Assembly: GCA_017347465.1 (NCBI GenBank)
Contig: AP021858.1
Span: forward strand, 1,692,472 to 1,756,471
Direction of reading: 5' to 3'
Length of the DNA: 64,000 bases
DNA from: Candidatus Nitrosymbiomonas proteolyticus
Lineage (GTDB): Bacteria > Armatimonadota > Fimbriimonadia > Fimbriimonadales > Fimbriimonadaceae
Below are positions 35,775 through 44,396 of the stretch, piece by piece. Below the pieces are notes generated by a model that was not told the DNA's origin, searched no databases, and worked only from the letters and a program-made list of their open reading frames with translations. The position numbers were made by a program, and so were the translations under genes. Position 1 is the first letter of the stretch. Each line of letters opens with the position of its first letter.

Positions 35775-36095
35775 CCTCCCGATTGTATCGCGGCCTTTCA
35801 GGCCGCCGGTCATTCTGGTGCCCGCGCTTGCCAGGGCTTAGCCCTTCGCTGGTGGATGCTCGCCCCGTTGGGGCTGAGTCGAGACGATGCGGAATCCGCG
35901 CGTCGACCCTTTCGACGCCGAAGGAAGGCCTTTCGGCGATGGGCTCGACCGGATCGGCCTGGCATATGCCTAACTTGAACTCACGACTAAGACTACGGCG
36001 AGACACCATCCTATTTTCTCCTGACAGAACAAGTAGGTGTCCACAAATTTCGCCGCAGTGCAATCCTCCGACGAGGAGGGGGAGTGAGGATTGAA

Positions 36096-36236
36096 ATGCA
36101 GGAGCCCTATCGAGGACGGGGAATGAAGATCGACCCCAAGAACATCACCGTCCGCGAGTTGGTCGAGGGCTTCAGCGGCAGGGCGGAAGAGGGCGCGCTT
36201 CGCCGACAGCCCCTCCCTCGGACGGATCGAGTCTGA
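36096..36236 (+). pseudogene. 5' stub of a DUF262 (GmrS/GmrD-type) gene
   Basis: This short 46-codon frame contains MKIDPKNITVRELVEGF and then GRAEEGALRR before stopping. Full DUF262 proteins begin with a similar ITVRELVEGY segment followed by the DGQQR-like ParB-fold nuclease/NTPase core, which is absent here. It therefore looks like the leftover start of a restriction-like defence gene next to the transposase remnant. Similarity is by eye over about 25 residues. Confidence 0.5.
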
Positions 36237-36313
36237 GGGACGGCGCAAGAAGAGAGAGCCTTGAATCGGGGCGCGACGATACCTCAGCCGAGCCCGTAGG
36301 GTAAACCCACGGG

Positions 36314-37318
36314 ATGGAATATCGATCGCTCGGACGAACGGGGATGCAGGTTTCTGTGGCCTGTATGGGGACCATGACCTTTGGTTGGGATCCTGACGAT
36401 TGGGGCTCGACGAAGGAAGAGTCGCTTCGCGTCGCTCAAAGCGCGCTCGAGATAGGAATCAACTTCTTCGACTGTGCGGACGTGTACGCGAGAGGCGTCA
36501 GCGAGACCATCCTGGGCGAGGCGCTGAGGGGCAAACGAGACAAGATCGTGCTGGCGACCAAGTGCCATGGCAAGATGGCGGACGACGACCCGAACGCCTG
36601 GGGCAATTCACGCAAGCACGTCATCGAAGCCTGCGAAGCTTCGTTGCGGAGGCTCGGAAAGGATTGGATCGACCTGTACCAAATCCACCGCCCGCAACCC
36701 AGCGTGCCGATCGACGAAACGATACGGGGGTTGGAGGACCTCATCCGTGCGGGGAAGGTGAGGTATGCCGGGACCTCGACGTTCGCGGCTTGGCAACTTT
36801 GTGAGGCCCACTATGTCGCCCGGTCGCTGGGGGCGTCGGGGTTCGTGTGCGAGCAACCCCCCTACAACCTCCTCGACCGCAGAATCGAGCGAGAATTGCT
36901 CCCGTTCTGTCGAACCTACGACTGGGGAGTGATCCCGTGGTCGCCCCTAGCCGGGGGGCAGTTGAGCGGGAAGTACCTGGACGGCAAAGCGAGCGGAGCG
37001 AGATACGCCTCGTCGGACCCGATGAACCGGGTCAACGCGCAGTCTATGACTGCCGTCCGAAAGCTCAAGAAGATTGCGGATCGGGAGGGTTTGACGTTGG
37101 CTCAACTGAGCTTGGCGTGGGTCGCCGGCCAACCGGGGGTGACCAGCCCCATCATCGGGGCGAAATCCGAAAAACAGTTGAAGGAGTCGGCCGACGCTTG
37201 TCTGATCAAGCTCTCGGAACGGGCGCTTCAGGCGATCGACAAGGTCGTCCTGCCCGGCGGTAACGTTCTGAACTACTACTCCGCGGAATTCGGCCCCAAC
37301 GCTAGGCCCTGGTGCTGA
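36314..37318 (+). CDS. aldo/keto reductase
   Basis: This 334-residue NADPH-dependent oxidoreductase is in the YajO/tas-like group. MEYRSLGRTGMQVSVACMG is the classical start. Asp/Tyr of the catalytic tetrad are in FFDCADVYARGVSE, the Lys is in KIVLATKCHG, and the His is in LYQIHRPQPS. C-terminal GAKSEKQLKESADA binds the cofactor phosphate. Substrate unknown. It stands alone between the decayed island and convergent mqnD. Confidence 0.93.
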   Translation: MEYRSLGRTGMQVSVACMGTMTFGWDPDDWGSTKEESLRVAQSALEIGINFFDCADVYARGVSETILGEALRGKRDKIVLATKCHGKMADDDPNAWGNSRKHVIEACEASLRRLGKDWIDLYQIHRPQPSVPIDETIRGLEDLIRAGKVRYAGTSTFAAWQLCEAHYVARSLGASGFVCEQPPYNLLDRRIERELLPFCRTYDWGVIPWSPLAGGQLSGKYLDGKASGARYASSDPMNRVNAQSMTAVRKLKKIADREGLTLAQLSLAWVAGQPGVTSPIIGAKSEKQLKESADACLIKLSERALQAIDKVVLPGGNVLNYYSAEFGPNARPWC

Positions 37319-37321
37319 GCC

Positions 37322-38164
37322 TCAGTCGATCACTTCGACGTCAACCTTAGGCACGAGGCCGATTTCGGCGGCCTCACTCAACATGCGCCGAATCGCTGCA
37401 ATGCCCTCCGGCCCCATGTCGCGGGTGCGATCGTTGACGTACATCCCGACGAACTCATCGCTTGTAGACTCATCGAGGCCGCGAGCGAACTGGAGGGCAT
37501 ACGCCAGCGCCTCTTTCCGGTTCGAGAGCCCCGCCTCGATCGACTCTCTCATGCAACGACTCACCTCACGGCAAAGCTCGGGACCGAGGTCCTTGCGGAC
37601 CACATTCACCCCAAGCGGTAAAGGCAGGCCCGTCCGCTCCTTCCACCACTTGCCCATGTTGATGATCTCGACCAGTCCCTCTTGTTCGTAGGTCAACTGG
37701 CCTTCGTGGATGATGAGCCCGGCTTCGAACTGGCCGTCCTGGAGCGCGGGAATGATCTGATCGAACGGAACGACCTCGTGTTGGGGTCTCGGTTCGAGCC
37801 CGAATTGGTCGAAGAACCACAAATTGAGTTGCAAGAACGCACTGGTGAGCCTGCCGGGTACGGCGATTCGGATTCCGGGCAGCTCCTCAGCGGCGATCGG
37901 CCGCTTGGCGACCACCATCGGGCCGTACCCCTCACCGAAGGACCCGCCGTGCCGGAGGAGCGCGTACTTGTCGCAAACATGGGAAAAAGCATGGACCGAG
38001 ACCGCGCTGGATTCGAGCCTTCCTTCCTTTGCCCATTCGTTCAGCGTCTGGATGTCCCGAAGAATGTGCTCGAAGGAGTGCTCGCTACGGACCTTCCCGC
38101 TGGCAAGTCCCCAAAACATGAAGGCGTCGTCCGAGTCGGGAGAGTGCCCAATGCGAATCGTCAT
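37322..38164 (-). CDS. mqnD: 1,4-dihydroxy-6-naphthoate synthase (futalosine menaquinone pathway)
   Basis: This 280-residue protein starts IRIGHSPDSDDAFMFWGLAS, the signature of MqnD. SAVSVHAFSHVCDKYALLRHGGSFGEGYGP and the periplasmic-binding-like fold pattern VPGRLTSAFLQLNLW agree. It converts cyclic dehypoxanthine futalosine to 1,4-dihydroxy-6-naphthoate. The usual partners mqnA, mqnB and mqnC are not nearby. It shows that the organism makes menaquinone by the futalosine route, the likely quinone for the NrfD operon. Confidence 0.93.
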   Translation of the reverse strand: MTIRIGHSPDSDDAFMFWGLASGKVRSEHSFEHILRDIQTLNEWAKEGRLESSAVSVHAFSHVCDKYALLRHGGSFGEGYGPMVVAKRPIAAEELPGIRIAVPGRLTSAFLQLNLWFFDQFGLEPRPQHEVVPFDQIIPALQDGQFEAGLIIHEGQLTYEQEGLVEIINMGKWWKERTGLPLPLGVNVVRKDLGPELCREVSRCMRESIEAGLSNRKEALAYALQFARGLDESTSDEFVGMYVNDRTRDMGPEGIAAIRRMLSEAAEIGLVPKVDVEVID

Positions 38165-38220
38165 CGGGGCAGAAGGTTACCCTTTCCAGCTTCCCGAGGG
38201 CAGGCCGCCCGAAGGTGCGA

Positions 38221-38226
38221 TACACT
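38221..38226 (+). promoter_or_regulatory. putative -10 box, 6 nt from GTG start of the nuclease gene
   Basis: TACACT, then 6 nt, then GTG 38233. There is no ribosome-binding site. This spacing favours 38233 over the upstream GTG at 38215, which precedes the box. Confidence 0.35.
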
Positions 38227-38232
38227 CTATCT

Positions 38233-39036
38233 GTGGCCCGCAAGCCCTCATTGAGTCCCTCGAAGATCACGCTGTTCTTGGCGTGCAAGCTGAAGTATCG
38301 CTGGACCTACTTCGATCCGCGCGGGCGGGCGTTCTTCCGCGCCAAGAGCTACTACAGCTTCGGGACGACCTTGCACAGGGTCTTGCAGAGGTTTCACGAT
38401 CCGGCCGACACGGACGTGGTGAGCGTGGAGCAGGCCGTCCAAGCAGTTCATCAGGCGTGGGTCTCTGCAGGCTACACGGGCCCCGAGCAAGAGCAGGCGA
38501 AGCGGGAGCTTGGCGAACAGGCGATCCGGGACTACGTCGAGGCGCATCTCGCCGCGCCTTCGGAAGCCGTAACGGTCGCGCTGGAGCGATTCCTGCAAAC
38601 CGACATGGGGTCGTTCAGATTGCTGGGGCGAGTGGACCGGATCGACGAGTGGCCCGACGGCAGCATCGAGATCATCGACTACAAGTCGGGCCGGTCGGAT
38701 GTGGAAGAAGCCGAGGTCCGGGGCGATCTGGCGATGAACTGTTACCACCTCCTGGTTCGAGAGACCTTTCCCGAGCGGCCGATCCTTGCGACGATCGTCG
38801 CCGTGAGAACCGGAAACAGGGCTACCGTCGGTTTTGCTCCCGATGATGCGGACCGCTTTGGCCAGGACTTGAGGGTACTGGGCGAAGAGATTCTGGGGAC
38901 CGATTGGGAAGAGGTCGTCCCGGTGCGAATCCCCGCGTGCGAGACTTGCGACTTCGTGCCTCTATGCGCGCGTCATCCCGAGTTCGACATTTCGGGTCTG
39001 ACGCTTTCACGGCGAATGAGCAACCGCGATGGCTGA
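38233..39036 (+). CDS. PD-(D/E)XK nuclease, RecB/AddB-like with Cys cluster
   Basis: This 267-residue protein of the PDDEXK_1 type has an N-terminal SPSKITLFLACKLKYRW with one Cys. The nuclease core is GRVDRIDEWPDG followed by IIDYKSGR, with the catalytic Asp and Lys. A C-terminal CETCDFVPLC supplies three more Cys. The 1+3 Cys arrangement matches the [4Fe-4S] cluster of AddB/Cas4-like nucleases. It probably cuts single-stranded or resected DNA. No Cas gene or helicase is adjacent. GTG 38233 is preferred; GTG 38215 is possible. Confidence 0.85.
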   Translation: MARKPSLSPSKITLFLACKLKYRWTYFDPRGRAFFRAKSYYSFGTTLHRVLQRFHDPADTDVVSVEQAVQAVHQAWVSAGYTGPEQEQAKRELGEQAIRDYVEAHLAAPSEAVTVALERFLQTDMGSFRLLGRVDRIDEWPDGSIEIIDYKSGRSDVEEAEVRGDLAMNCYHLLVRETFPERPILATIVAVRTGNRATVGFAPDDADRFGQDLRVLGEEILGTDWEEVVPVRIPACETCDFVPLCARHPEFDISGLTLSRRMSNRDG

Positions 39037-40191
39037 CTCCAGCCATTGCTTGGCAAGTTCCTTCGCTCGAAGCAGTTCGATTCGGTCCATCCTCTCGACG
39101 AGAAGCCGCTCGAACTCCGCGTTGCCGGAATTCAAGAGCCAGTAGGCCCTGAGAAACGCCTCCTCTGAAGAGGTTCCTCGCTGGGGTCCCGGAATCCACG
39201 CCCTGAAGAGGTTGGGTCCGATCCCCAAACTCAGCGCAGCCCGAGCTGAAGCTCTGGCGCGGCCGAGATCGGCTTCGGTCCAGCCTTCAGCGGCGGCGAT
39301 CAGCGCCTTTCTTGCCTCGGCCGATGCCTCTTGAGCGCTAACGCCCCGAGCCCCCGCCCAGAGGATTCGAATCCGCAACGAATCCGATTCGGGCCAGAGC
39401 AACGCCTCTTGCCGGTAGCTGATGCTCAGCGCCTGCCTGAGCGTCCGGTGGAGTGACGCCGACTTCCCACCGCCCAGTAGGTAAGCGATTGCGCCGAGCG
39501 CGGCCGCATCGGGGCTCTCCAGTCGGACCGGGGGAAGCGCCAGCTCCCCTCCCTGAGCCTCTGGGAACCGAGATTCCGAGGCCCTTATAACTGGGAATTC
39601 AAGGACGCGCTGGATTCGGCCTGAATACCACGGAAACGCCTTCTGCTCCCAAGCCGCCTTGGCTGCTCCAGGCTCAAACTTGCCCGCCACCGCCACCGCC
39701 ACCGCTCCGGGCCGAACGAACTCGCGGTACAGGTCGGTGACGATTTCCAGGCTCATCCGACTGGGGGCGGGTGGCTCGGGGCGCAGGATCGCATCCCAAG
39801 GGTCCACGACCACCCTGCGGGTCTTCGAGATCGCTTGCTGAAGCGACTCCTCCGTGAACCTAGGCTCCATAAGGATCGACGCCGCCATCGACAGGGCGGT
39901 CGGGAGTTGGCTCGCCGGAAAGCTCATCCCGATCCGCAAGCAGTCCGGTCCCACCGCCGCAAAAAGGGGTTCGCCGGTTTGGGAAGCATAAGCCCTCAGC
40001 GTCGGGGCGGGATAGGTCTGGGTCTGGACGATCATGGATTGCGCAAGCGCGGGGATTGCGGCCTTGCGAAACTCCGAAAGGGAGGGCAACTTGATGCAAA
40101 TCTGGACGGAGACGGTCTTCGCGTCGTCAAGGGGGACCTCGATCAGGGGAGGCGTCGAGGAGAGGAGAAGGAGCGGAACGGCCCAATTCAA
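39007..40191 (-). CDS. M16-peptidase-like protein without zinc motif
   Basis: This protein of 394 residues has an N-terminal signal and M16-like alpha/beta repeats, for example YLLGGGKSASLHRTLRQALS, which is typical of the second (non-catalytic) half of M16B peptidases. No HxxEH motif is present. It overlaps the catalytic gene by 4 bp and is likely its inactive partner, as in two-subunit M16B enzymes. The 3' end overlaps the convergent nuclease gene by 30 bp. Confidence 0.75.
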   Translation of the reverse strand: MNWAVPLLLLSSTPPLIEVPLDDAKTVSVQICIKLPSLSEFRKAAIPALAQSMIVQTQTYPAPTLRAYASQTGEPLFAAVGPDCLRIGMSFPASQLPTALSMAASILMEPRFTEESLQQAISKTRRVVVDPWDAILRPEPPAPSRMSLEIVTDLYREFVRPGAVAVAVAGKFEPGAAKAAWEQKAFPWYSGRIQRVLEFPVIRASESRFPEAQGGELALPPVRLESPDAAALGAIAYLLGGGKSASLHRTLRQALSISYRQEALLWPESDSLRIRILWAGARGVSAQEASAEARKALIAAAEGWTEADLGRARASARAALSLGIGPNLFRAWIPGPQRGTSSEEAFLRAYWLLNSGNAEFERLLVERMDRIELLRAKELAKQWLESAIAVAHSP

Positions 40192-41360
40192 GGCTGTCCA
40201 CCTCGAACCTCGACCCTTTGGTCGGCGCCGAAAGCGGCCCAGCCCTGCCGAAAGTCGGCGAGCGTCAGTCGGTCGAGTTGGCCGAGGATTTTCTCAGGGC
40301 TCATCCCGAACGCTCCACTGGCCAGGTAGCCGCGCAAGAACGCCGAACTGGTAGGATCGGCGAGCTGTCGGCGCACCCATCGCCTCGCGAGGTCGACTCC
40401 CGCCTCAAAGCGCCGTGCCGAGGAGTCTGGGCTCGAATCCTCGGCGGCTCTCAGGAGTTCGGGCCACGAATCGGTCCCGCCGACCAAAATCAGCGAGTTC
40501 TCTGCCGAGGGCGTATAGATGAAGAAGCTCCCCGGCGAGTGGGCGGCGAGCGCGAGCCCGGCAGCGAGCGTCGCGGCAGCCTCTCGGGAATCGAAGCTGC
40601 CGGTCAAGGCCGCCAAGACACCCCCATCCACTCCGGGCAAGAAGCCCTTCGCGGGCGCGCCGGACTGCCTTCGCTGGGGTGGTTCGGGCTTCCCTGGGGC
40701 GATCGGGGCCAGAGCGGATTTCGCCGCCTGTATCATCAATTCAGCGGACTGAGGGCCAGCGAGCGAGATCGTGACCTTGCTCTGATCGCAAAGCTCCGAA
40801 TGAAGCCTCTCCATGTCTGCAGGCGTCGCCCCTCGCAAAGCCTCTTCGCTGCCTTGGGTATCGATCCCCTCTTCACCATAGGCGAGGAGCCATGCCTTCG
40901 ACGAAAGCCGCTCCGGAACGCTCATCAAGGCTCGCTCATGTCGCAGGATTTCCAGTTCCTTTGCGAGGGCGGCGGGGGAAAACGCGCGAGGGCGAAGGAT
41001 CTCCAGGAGGGCGTCCAGCGCAGCGTTGAGCTGAGCCGGAGCGCATTCGATTTCGAATTGGTTGGCGTCCCGAAACGTTCGCGCCCGCAAGGTCATGCCC
41101 GCGGATTCGAGGCGTATATCGAGATCGCCGTTGGGACCAGCCGCCGCCAAGTGCTCCCACAGATGCCTCCACCCATGGTTCGCGGGCGATTCGGGCCAGC
41201 TTCGGGCCGAGAGTAGCAGTTGCGCGGAAGTTCGCTTCGCTTCAGGCAGGGAGTGGGCAACGAGAATGGCCCCCGTGGGAAGCACGGTTCGTAGCCAAGG
41301 GGAATCCTCTTGGGGCGCCGTGAACGTCCCCAAAGCCAACGCGGCCCACGCAACGACCAT
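40188..41360 (-). CDS. secreted M16-family zinc peptidase, catalytic subunit
   Basis: This protein of 390 residues has a hydrophobic start (VVAWAALALGTFTAP). The inverted zinc motif HLWEH is at residues 66-70, and a downstream Glu-rich helix AKELEILRHERAL should provide the third ligand. M16B peptidases act as heterodimers; the partner is encoded directly downstream with an ATGA overlap. It lies 2 bp downstream of the FKBP gene, suggesting one transcript. The substrate is probably a peptide in the envelope. Confidence 0.8.
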   Translation of the reverse strand: MVVAWAALALGTFTAPQEDSPWLRTVLPTGAILVAHSLPEAKRTSAQLLLSARSWPESPANHGWRHLWEHLAAAGPNGDLDIRLESAGMTLRARTFRDANQFEIECAPAQLNAALDALLEILRPRAFSPAALAKELEILRHERALMSVPERLSSKAWLLAYGEEGIDTQGSEEALRGATPADMERLHSELCDQSKVTISLAGPQSAELMIQAAKSALAPIAPGKPEPPQRRQSGAPAKGFLPGVDGGVLAALTGSFDSREAAATLAAGLALAAHSPGSFFIYTPSAENSLILVGGTDSWPELLRAAEDSSPDSSARRFEAGVDLARRWVRRQLADPTSSAFLRGYLASGAFGMSPEKILGQLDRLTLADFRQGWAAFGADQRVEVRGGQP

Positions 41361-41362
41361 GG

Positions 41363-41686
41363 TCAGCGGACTTCGAGCAGCTCGACTTCGAACTCGAGCG
41401 GGGTATTGGGTGGGATCACCCCTCCCGCGCCGCGCTCTCCGTAAGCCAGCGAACTCGGAATGCTCAGAGTCCTCTTTCCGCCCACGCGCATCCCCGCGAC
41501 TCCGAGGTCCCAGCCCTTGATCACTTGACCTGCGCCCAGCGTAAACGTGAAGGGCCCACGTCCCACGCTCGAATCAAAAGTCTTTCCATCGAGAAACCGG
41601 CCCGTATAGTGAACGCTAATCGTCTTGCCAACGGTGGCTTCAACGCCGGTTCCTACCTCGACGTCGGTCGTCGTCAGTTCATCCAT
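41363..41686 (-). CDS. FKBP-type peptidyl-prolyl cis-trans isomerase
   Basis: This 107-residue single-domain FKBP shows VHYTGRFLDGKTFDSSVGRG, QVIKGWDLGVAGMRVGGKRT and LAYGERGAGGVIPPNTPLEF. All key pocket residues look intact. No signal peptide, so it is cytosolic. It catalyses prolyl bond isomerisation during folding. A CATAAT hexamer is 5 nt before the ATG, and the gene leads the M16 operon. Confidence 0.95.
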   Translation of the reverse strand: MDELTTTDVEVGTGVEATVGKTISVHYTGRFLDGKTFDSSVGRGPFTFTLGAGQVIKGWDLGVAGMRVGGKRTLSIPSSLAYGERGAGGVIPPNTPLEFEVELLEVR

Positions 41687-41691
41687 GCCTC

Positions 41692-41697
41692 ATTATG
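41692..41697 (-). promoter_or_regulatory. putative -10 box, 5 nt from the FKBP ATG
   Basis: CATAAT on the minus strand followed by GAGGC and the ATG. There is no room for a functional Shine-Dalgarno in a transcript from this box. Confidence 0.4.
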
Positions 41698-41724
41698 AAC
41701 GGGCTGGCGAGGGCCTGCCCGACC

Positions 41725-42468
41725 CTAATGGAAGTAGCTCGCCCCGTTGATATCGATCACGACGCCGCTCAAGTATCGCGCCTCTTCCGAAAGCAAGAAC
41801 CGGCAAGCGGCTGCGCAATCTTCGGGAGTCGCCATCCGCCCGAGAGGGATTCCGGCCAGGATTTCTTCGAGCCGATCCTCCATGCCTTCGCGCGCCATCG
41901 CGGTCTCCGTCCAGCCGGGCGCGATCCCGAAGAACAGTACGTTTTGCGGGGCGAGTTCGGCGGCGAGGCTCCGAGTCAGATTCGTCAGGGCCGCCTTGGA
42001 GGCCGCGTACGTCGCTGCGCCCGCCTCTCCCTTAAAGCCGACCCGGCTCGAGACGTTGAGAACCTTGCCCTCACCCTGGACGCGAAAATGGGGGATCGCG
42101 GCCCGTATGAGCCGAACCGGCGCTTCGAAGTTGACGGCAAAGGTCTTGCGCAGGTTGGTCTCGAAGACCGCCTCCGAAGCGCCCGCGAAGTCGAGCGGGA
42201 GATAAACGCCTGCGTTGTTGACGAGCGCATGAAGCGGCCCGTCCGCGACGACTTGGGCGAGAAGCGAGTCAGCGCGAGAGGGGTCCGAAAGGTCGGCGAT
42301 GTAGCTGCCCGCAGCCTGATTCCCCACGGCGCGTTCGGACTCTTCGAGGTCCTTTCCCGGATGCGATCCATGCAACGCGACCTGCCATCCAGCTTCTGCG
42401 AGCGACCTCGCTATCGCCCTGCCGATTCCCCGAGACGAGCCTGTGACCAAGACACGCGAGCTACCCAT
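41725..42468 (-). CDS. short-chain dehydrogenase/reductase (FabG-like)
   Basis: This 247-residue Rossmann enzyme shows TGSSRGIGRAIA for NAD(P) binding, VNNAGVYLP, Ser in NVSSRVGF, and the YAASKAAL catalytic Tyr and Lys. The end, ARYLSGVVIDINGASYF, is usual for FabG-type 3-oxoacyl-ACP reductases. A fabG role is possible, but other acyl or sugar substrates cannot be excluded, as no fatty-acid synthesis genes are adjacent. Confidence 0.9.
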   Translation of the reverse strand: MGSSRVLVTGSSRGIGRAIARSLAEAGWQVALHGSHPGKDLEESERAVGNQAAGSYIADLSDPSRADSLLAQVVADGPLHALVNNAGVYLPLDFAGASEAVFETNLRKTFAVNFEAPVRLIRAAIPHFRVQGEGKVLNVSSRVGFKGEAGAATYAASKAALTNLTRSLAAELAPQNVLFFGIAPGWTETAMAREGMEDRLEEILAGIPLGRMATPEDCAAACRFLLSEEARYLSGVVIDINGASYFH

Positions 42469-42474
42469 GCGGCC

Positions 42475-42480
42475 ATTGTA
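42475..42480 (-). promoter_or_regulatory. putative -10 box, 6 nt from the SDR ATG
   Basis: TACAAT on the minus strand, then 6 nt, then the ATG at 42468. Confidence 0.4.
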
Positions 42481-42489
42481 CTGGACGGC

Positions 42490-43290
42490 TCACATCCCGA
42501 CGCCGGTGTAATACTTGAGCCCCTTGCGCCAAAGGACTTGGGAAACGGCGTAAATCAAGACGATCCAAACGGCCTGGATCATCAGCGTTTTGTGCGACTC
42601 CGGACCCTCCAGCTTACCGATGAGGATCTCCGTCGGCGCCCCGGCTGTGTAGTAGAAGGGCATCCATTTCGATGCGCTCTGGGCCCAACCAGGAAGCAAG
42701 GAAAGAGGGAACAGGTACCCCGACAAGAACAGGTGAGGCACGTAATAAAGCTCGAAAACGGCCATCGCCTCTTGCGTAAACAGCGCGATCATTCCCATCG
42801 CCATGACGAACACGAAGCTCACAAGGTGCCCCAGAACCATCGAGGCCCACAGTTCCCACCCAAGGTAGACGGTAGCGCCTTCGAGGAAGCTCCGATAGAG
42901 CGCAAGAAGCGCGACCAGGAACGGAACCGTAAAGGCCATGCGGATGCACCGCCACGAGAGGTTACGAAAGAAGGTGTACTGATAAAACGAAATCGGCCGG
43001 ATGAGGTAGGTAGAAAAGATGCCCTCGCGTATCTCGATGGCGACTTCCCACATGATGTGGCTGTTGACGAACGATCCAAGGATCAGCATTCCGAGGTAGT
43101 AGAGGACGAAGTCGGAGGTTCTGAGTCCCGCGATGGGGCCGCCCGAGCTTGCCGCCGCCCACACGAGGGGCATGGTGATGGCCGTCGTAAGGTCCGTCAG
43201 TATCCAAATGATGCCGCTCGCGCGATACGCGATGCCGTCTTGCACGAAGATGGCAAAAAGCGCCCACCATTTCCGAAGCGTCGCAGCCAT
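42490..43290 (-). CDS. ABC-2-type transporter permease
   Basis: This 266-residue membrane protein with about six segments belongs to the ABC-2 group that includes COG3694/COG4587-like exporters. YLIRPISFYQYTFFRNLSWR and the SGYLFPLSLLPGWAQSASKW loop match that group. Such permeases normally come as a pair with an ATPase, but neither is adjacent, so its partners must be elsewhere. It lies just downstream of the ribosomal cluster, with a TAGAAT box 7 nt before its ATG. Confidence 0.8.
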   Translation of the reverse strand: MAATLRKWWALFAIFVQDGIAYRASGIIWILTDLTTAITMPLVWAAASSGGPIAGLRTSDFVLYYLGMLILGSFVNSHIMWEVAIEIREGIFSTYLIRPISFYQYTFFRNLSWRCIRMAFTVPFLVALLALYRSFLEGATVYLGWELWASMVLGHLVSFVFVMAMGMIALFTQEAMAVFELYYVPHLFLSGYLFPLSLLPGWAQSASKWMPFYYTAGAPTEILIGKLEGPESHKTLMIQAVWIVLIYAVSQVLWRKGLKYYTGVGM

Positions 43291-43297
43291 TGCTCCG

Positions 43298-43303
43298 ATT
43301 CTA
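43298..43303 (-). promoter_or_regulatory. putative -10 box, 7 nt from the ABC-2 permease ATG
   Basis: TAGAAT on the minus strand, 7 nt before the ATG at 43290. A TTGCAG (43322-43327, minus strand) lies 18 bp upstream as a possible -35. Confidence 0.4.
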
Positions 43304-43347
43304 ATTGAGCGGGCGCCCTTGCTGCAACGCGTACGGCAAACGCTAAC

Positions 43348-43944
43348 CTAAGATTCGCGCAGGGGCAGGCCCATTTGCTTCAAAAACGCGCGGCCCTCTT
43401 CGTCGGTGCGGGCAGAGGTGCAAATGACCACGTCCATTCCTCGAATGCGGTCGAAGGTATCGTACGGGATCTCGGGAAATACAAGCTGTTCCTTGAGACC
43501 CAGAGAGTAGTTCCCCCGGCCGTCGAACGAGTTCGGCGACAAGCCCTGGAAGTCGCGAATGCGAGGCAACACGACGGTACACAGCTTGTCGAGGAAGTGA
43601 TAGGCGCGGTCGCCTCGCAAGGTCACCTTGCAGCCGATCTTCATCCCTTCGCGCAACTTGAAGTTCGCAATCGACTTCTTGGCGGTCGTGATGACGGGCT
43701 TTTGTCCTGCGATCAGCGTGAGGTCGCGCAGGGAGTTCTCAAGGTTCTTGTCCGCCTTGTCGGGGTTGCCCGTACCCATGTTGATGACGATCTTTTCGAG
43801 CTTGGGGGCCTGCATGACCGTCGAGTAACTGAACTGCTGCATGAGGTTCTGGAGAACCTGCTCGCGATACAGTTTTTTGAGGCGAGGGTAGGGAAGCGCG
43901 GCGGCCTCACCTCCCGACGTTTTCTTAGATTCCTTCTTTGCCAT
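43348..43944 (-). CDS. rplE: 50S ribosomal protein L5
   Basis: This 198-residue protein binds 5S rRNA in the central protuberance. [40 protein letters not shown] and [20 protein letters not shown] are classical L5. It has an N-terminal extension of about 15 polar residues. It is the last gene of the cluster: the usual successor rpsN and the rest of the spc operon are missing from this locus. Confidence 0.97.
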   Translation of the reverse strand: MAKKESKKTSGGEAAALPYPRLKKLYREQVLQNLMQQFSYSTVMQAPKLEKIVINMGTGNPDKADKNLENSLRDLTLIAGQKPVITTAKKSIANFKLREGMKIGCKVTLRGDRAYHFLDKLCTVVLPRIRDFQGLSPNSFDGRGNYSLGLKEQLVFPEIPYDTFDRIRGMDVVICTSARTDEEGRAFLKQMGLPLRES

Positions 43945-43997
43945 TATGTTGATCCTCTGCGCGGCTGATTACCGACCAGCCGCTACGGACACCGCGA

Positions 43998-44396
43998 TCA
44001 ATTCGACTCTTCGTCCGGGATGATCTCGCCCGATTTCTTCGCGTACCTCTGAATCTTGCCGTCGACGACCTTTCGCCCGACCCGCGTCGGCTCAGACGAC
44101 TTCGGGTCCAGCACCATTACGTTGCTGACATGAATCGGCAACGGAATGCGCAGCCGCGTCGAGCGCTGTTCGGTCGTGCGGGCCTTGCGGTGCTTGATTC
44201 CTGCGTTGAGCGGCAGCGGTTGATCGGGGTTCTCGTCGTTCGGCTTGAGAACCAGCACTCGCTGCTTCTTCGGGTCGACTGCGGCGACGAATCCGACCTC
44301 GCCTTTGTCCTTACCTGCGATGATCTGGACCCGATCGCCCCTTCGAACTTTGAGCTTCACGGGCTTCTTTCTCTGTTTGGTTTCGGCCTTCGTCAC
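43998..44396 (-). CDS. rplX: 50S ribosomal protein L24
   Basis: This 132-residue protein has the KOW motif in RRGDRVQIIAGKDKGEVGFV. It is longer than most bacterial L24 proteins (about 105), with a basic N-terminal run and extra C-terminal residues. It acts early in 50S assembly. Its stop lies directly against rplN. Confidence 0.96.
   Translation of the reverse strand: MTKAETKQRKKPVKLKVRRGDRVQIIAGKDKGEVGFVAAVDPKKQRVLVLKPNDENPDQPLPLNAGIKHRKARTTEQRSTRLRIPLPIHVSNVMVLDPKSSEPTRVGRKVVDGKIQRYAKKSGEIIPDEESN

Larger units (their letters stand above)
34998..36095. other. degenerate island: repeats, palindromes and gene remnants
   Basis: This roughly 1.1-kb stretch holds no intact gene. It contains a duplicated 101-bp unit, several REP-like palindromes and an IS200-like transposase fragment, each listed separately. 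Palindromes include GGCCCGAAGGGCC at 35358-35370 and 35473-35485, CGGCCTGAAGGGCCG at 35544-35558, CGGCCTTTCAGGCCG at 35791-35805 and GCCCCGTTGGGGC at 35862-35874. Predicted frames here are shadows of the repeats. Confidence 0.7.

Noticed and set aside
38233-39036. Cas4 of a CRISPR system
   Set aside because: The Cys cluster and nuclease motifs fit Cas4, but no cas1/cas2 or array is present; a RecB/AddB-like repair nuclease is more likely.
41695-43308. A 537-codon frame on the plus strand
   Set aside because: It is antisense to the SDR and ABC-2 permease genes, whose motifs are unambiguous.
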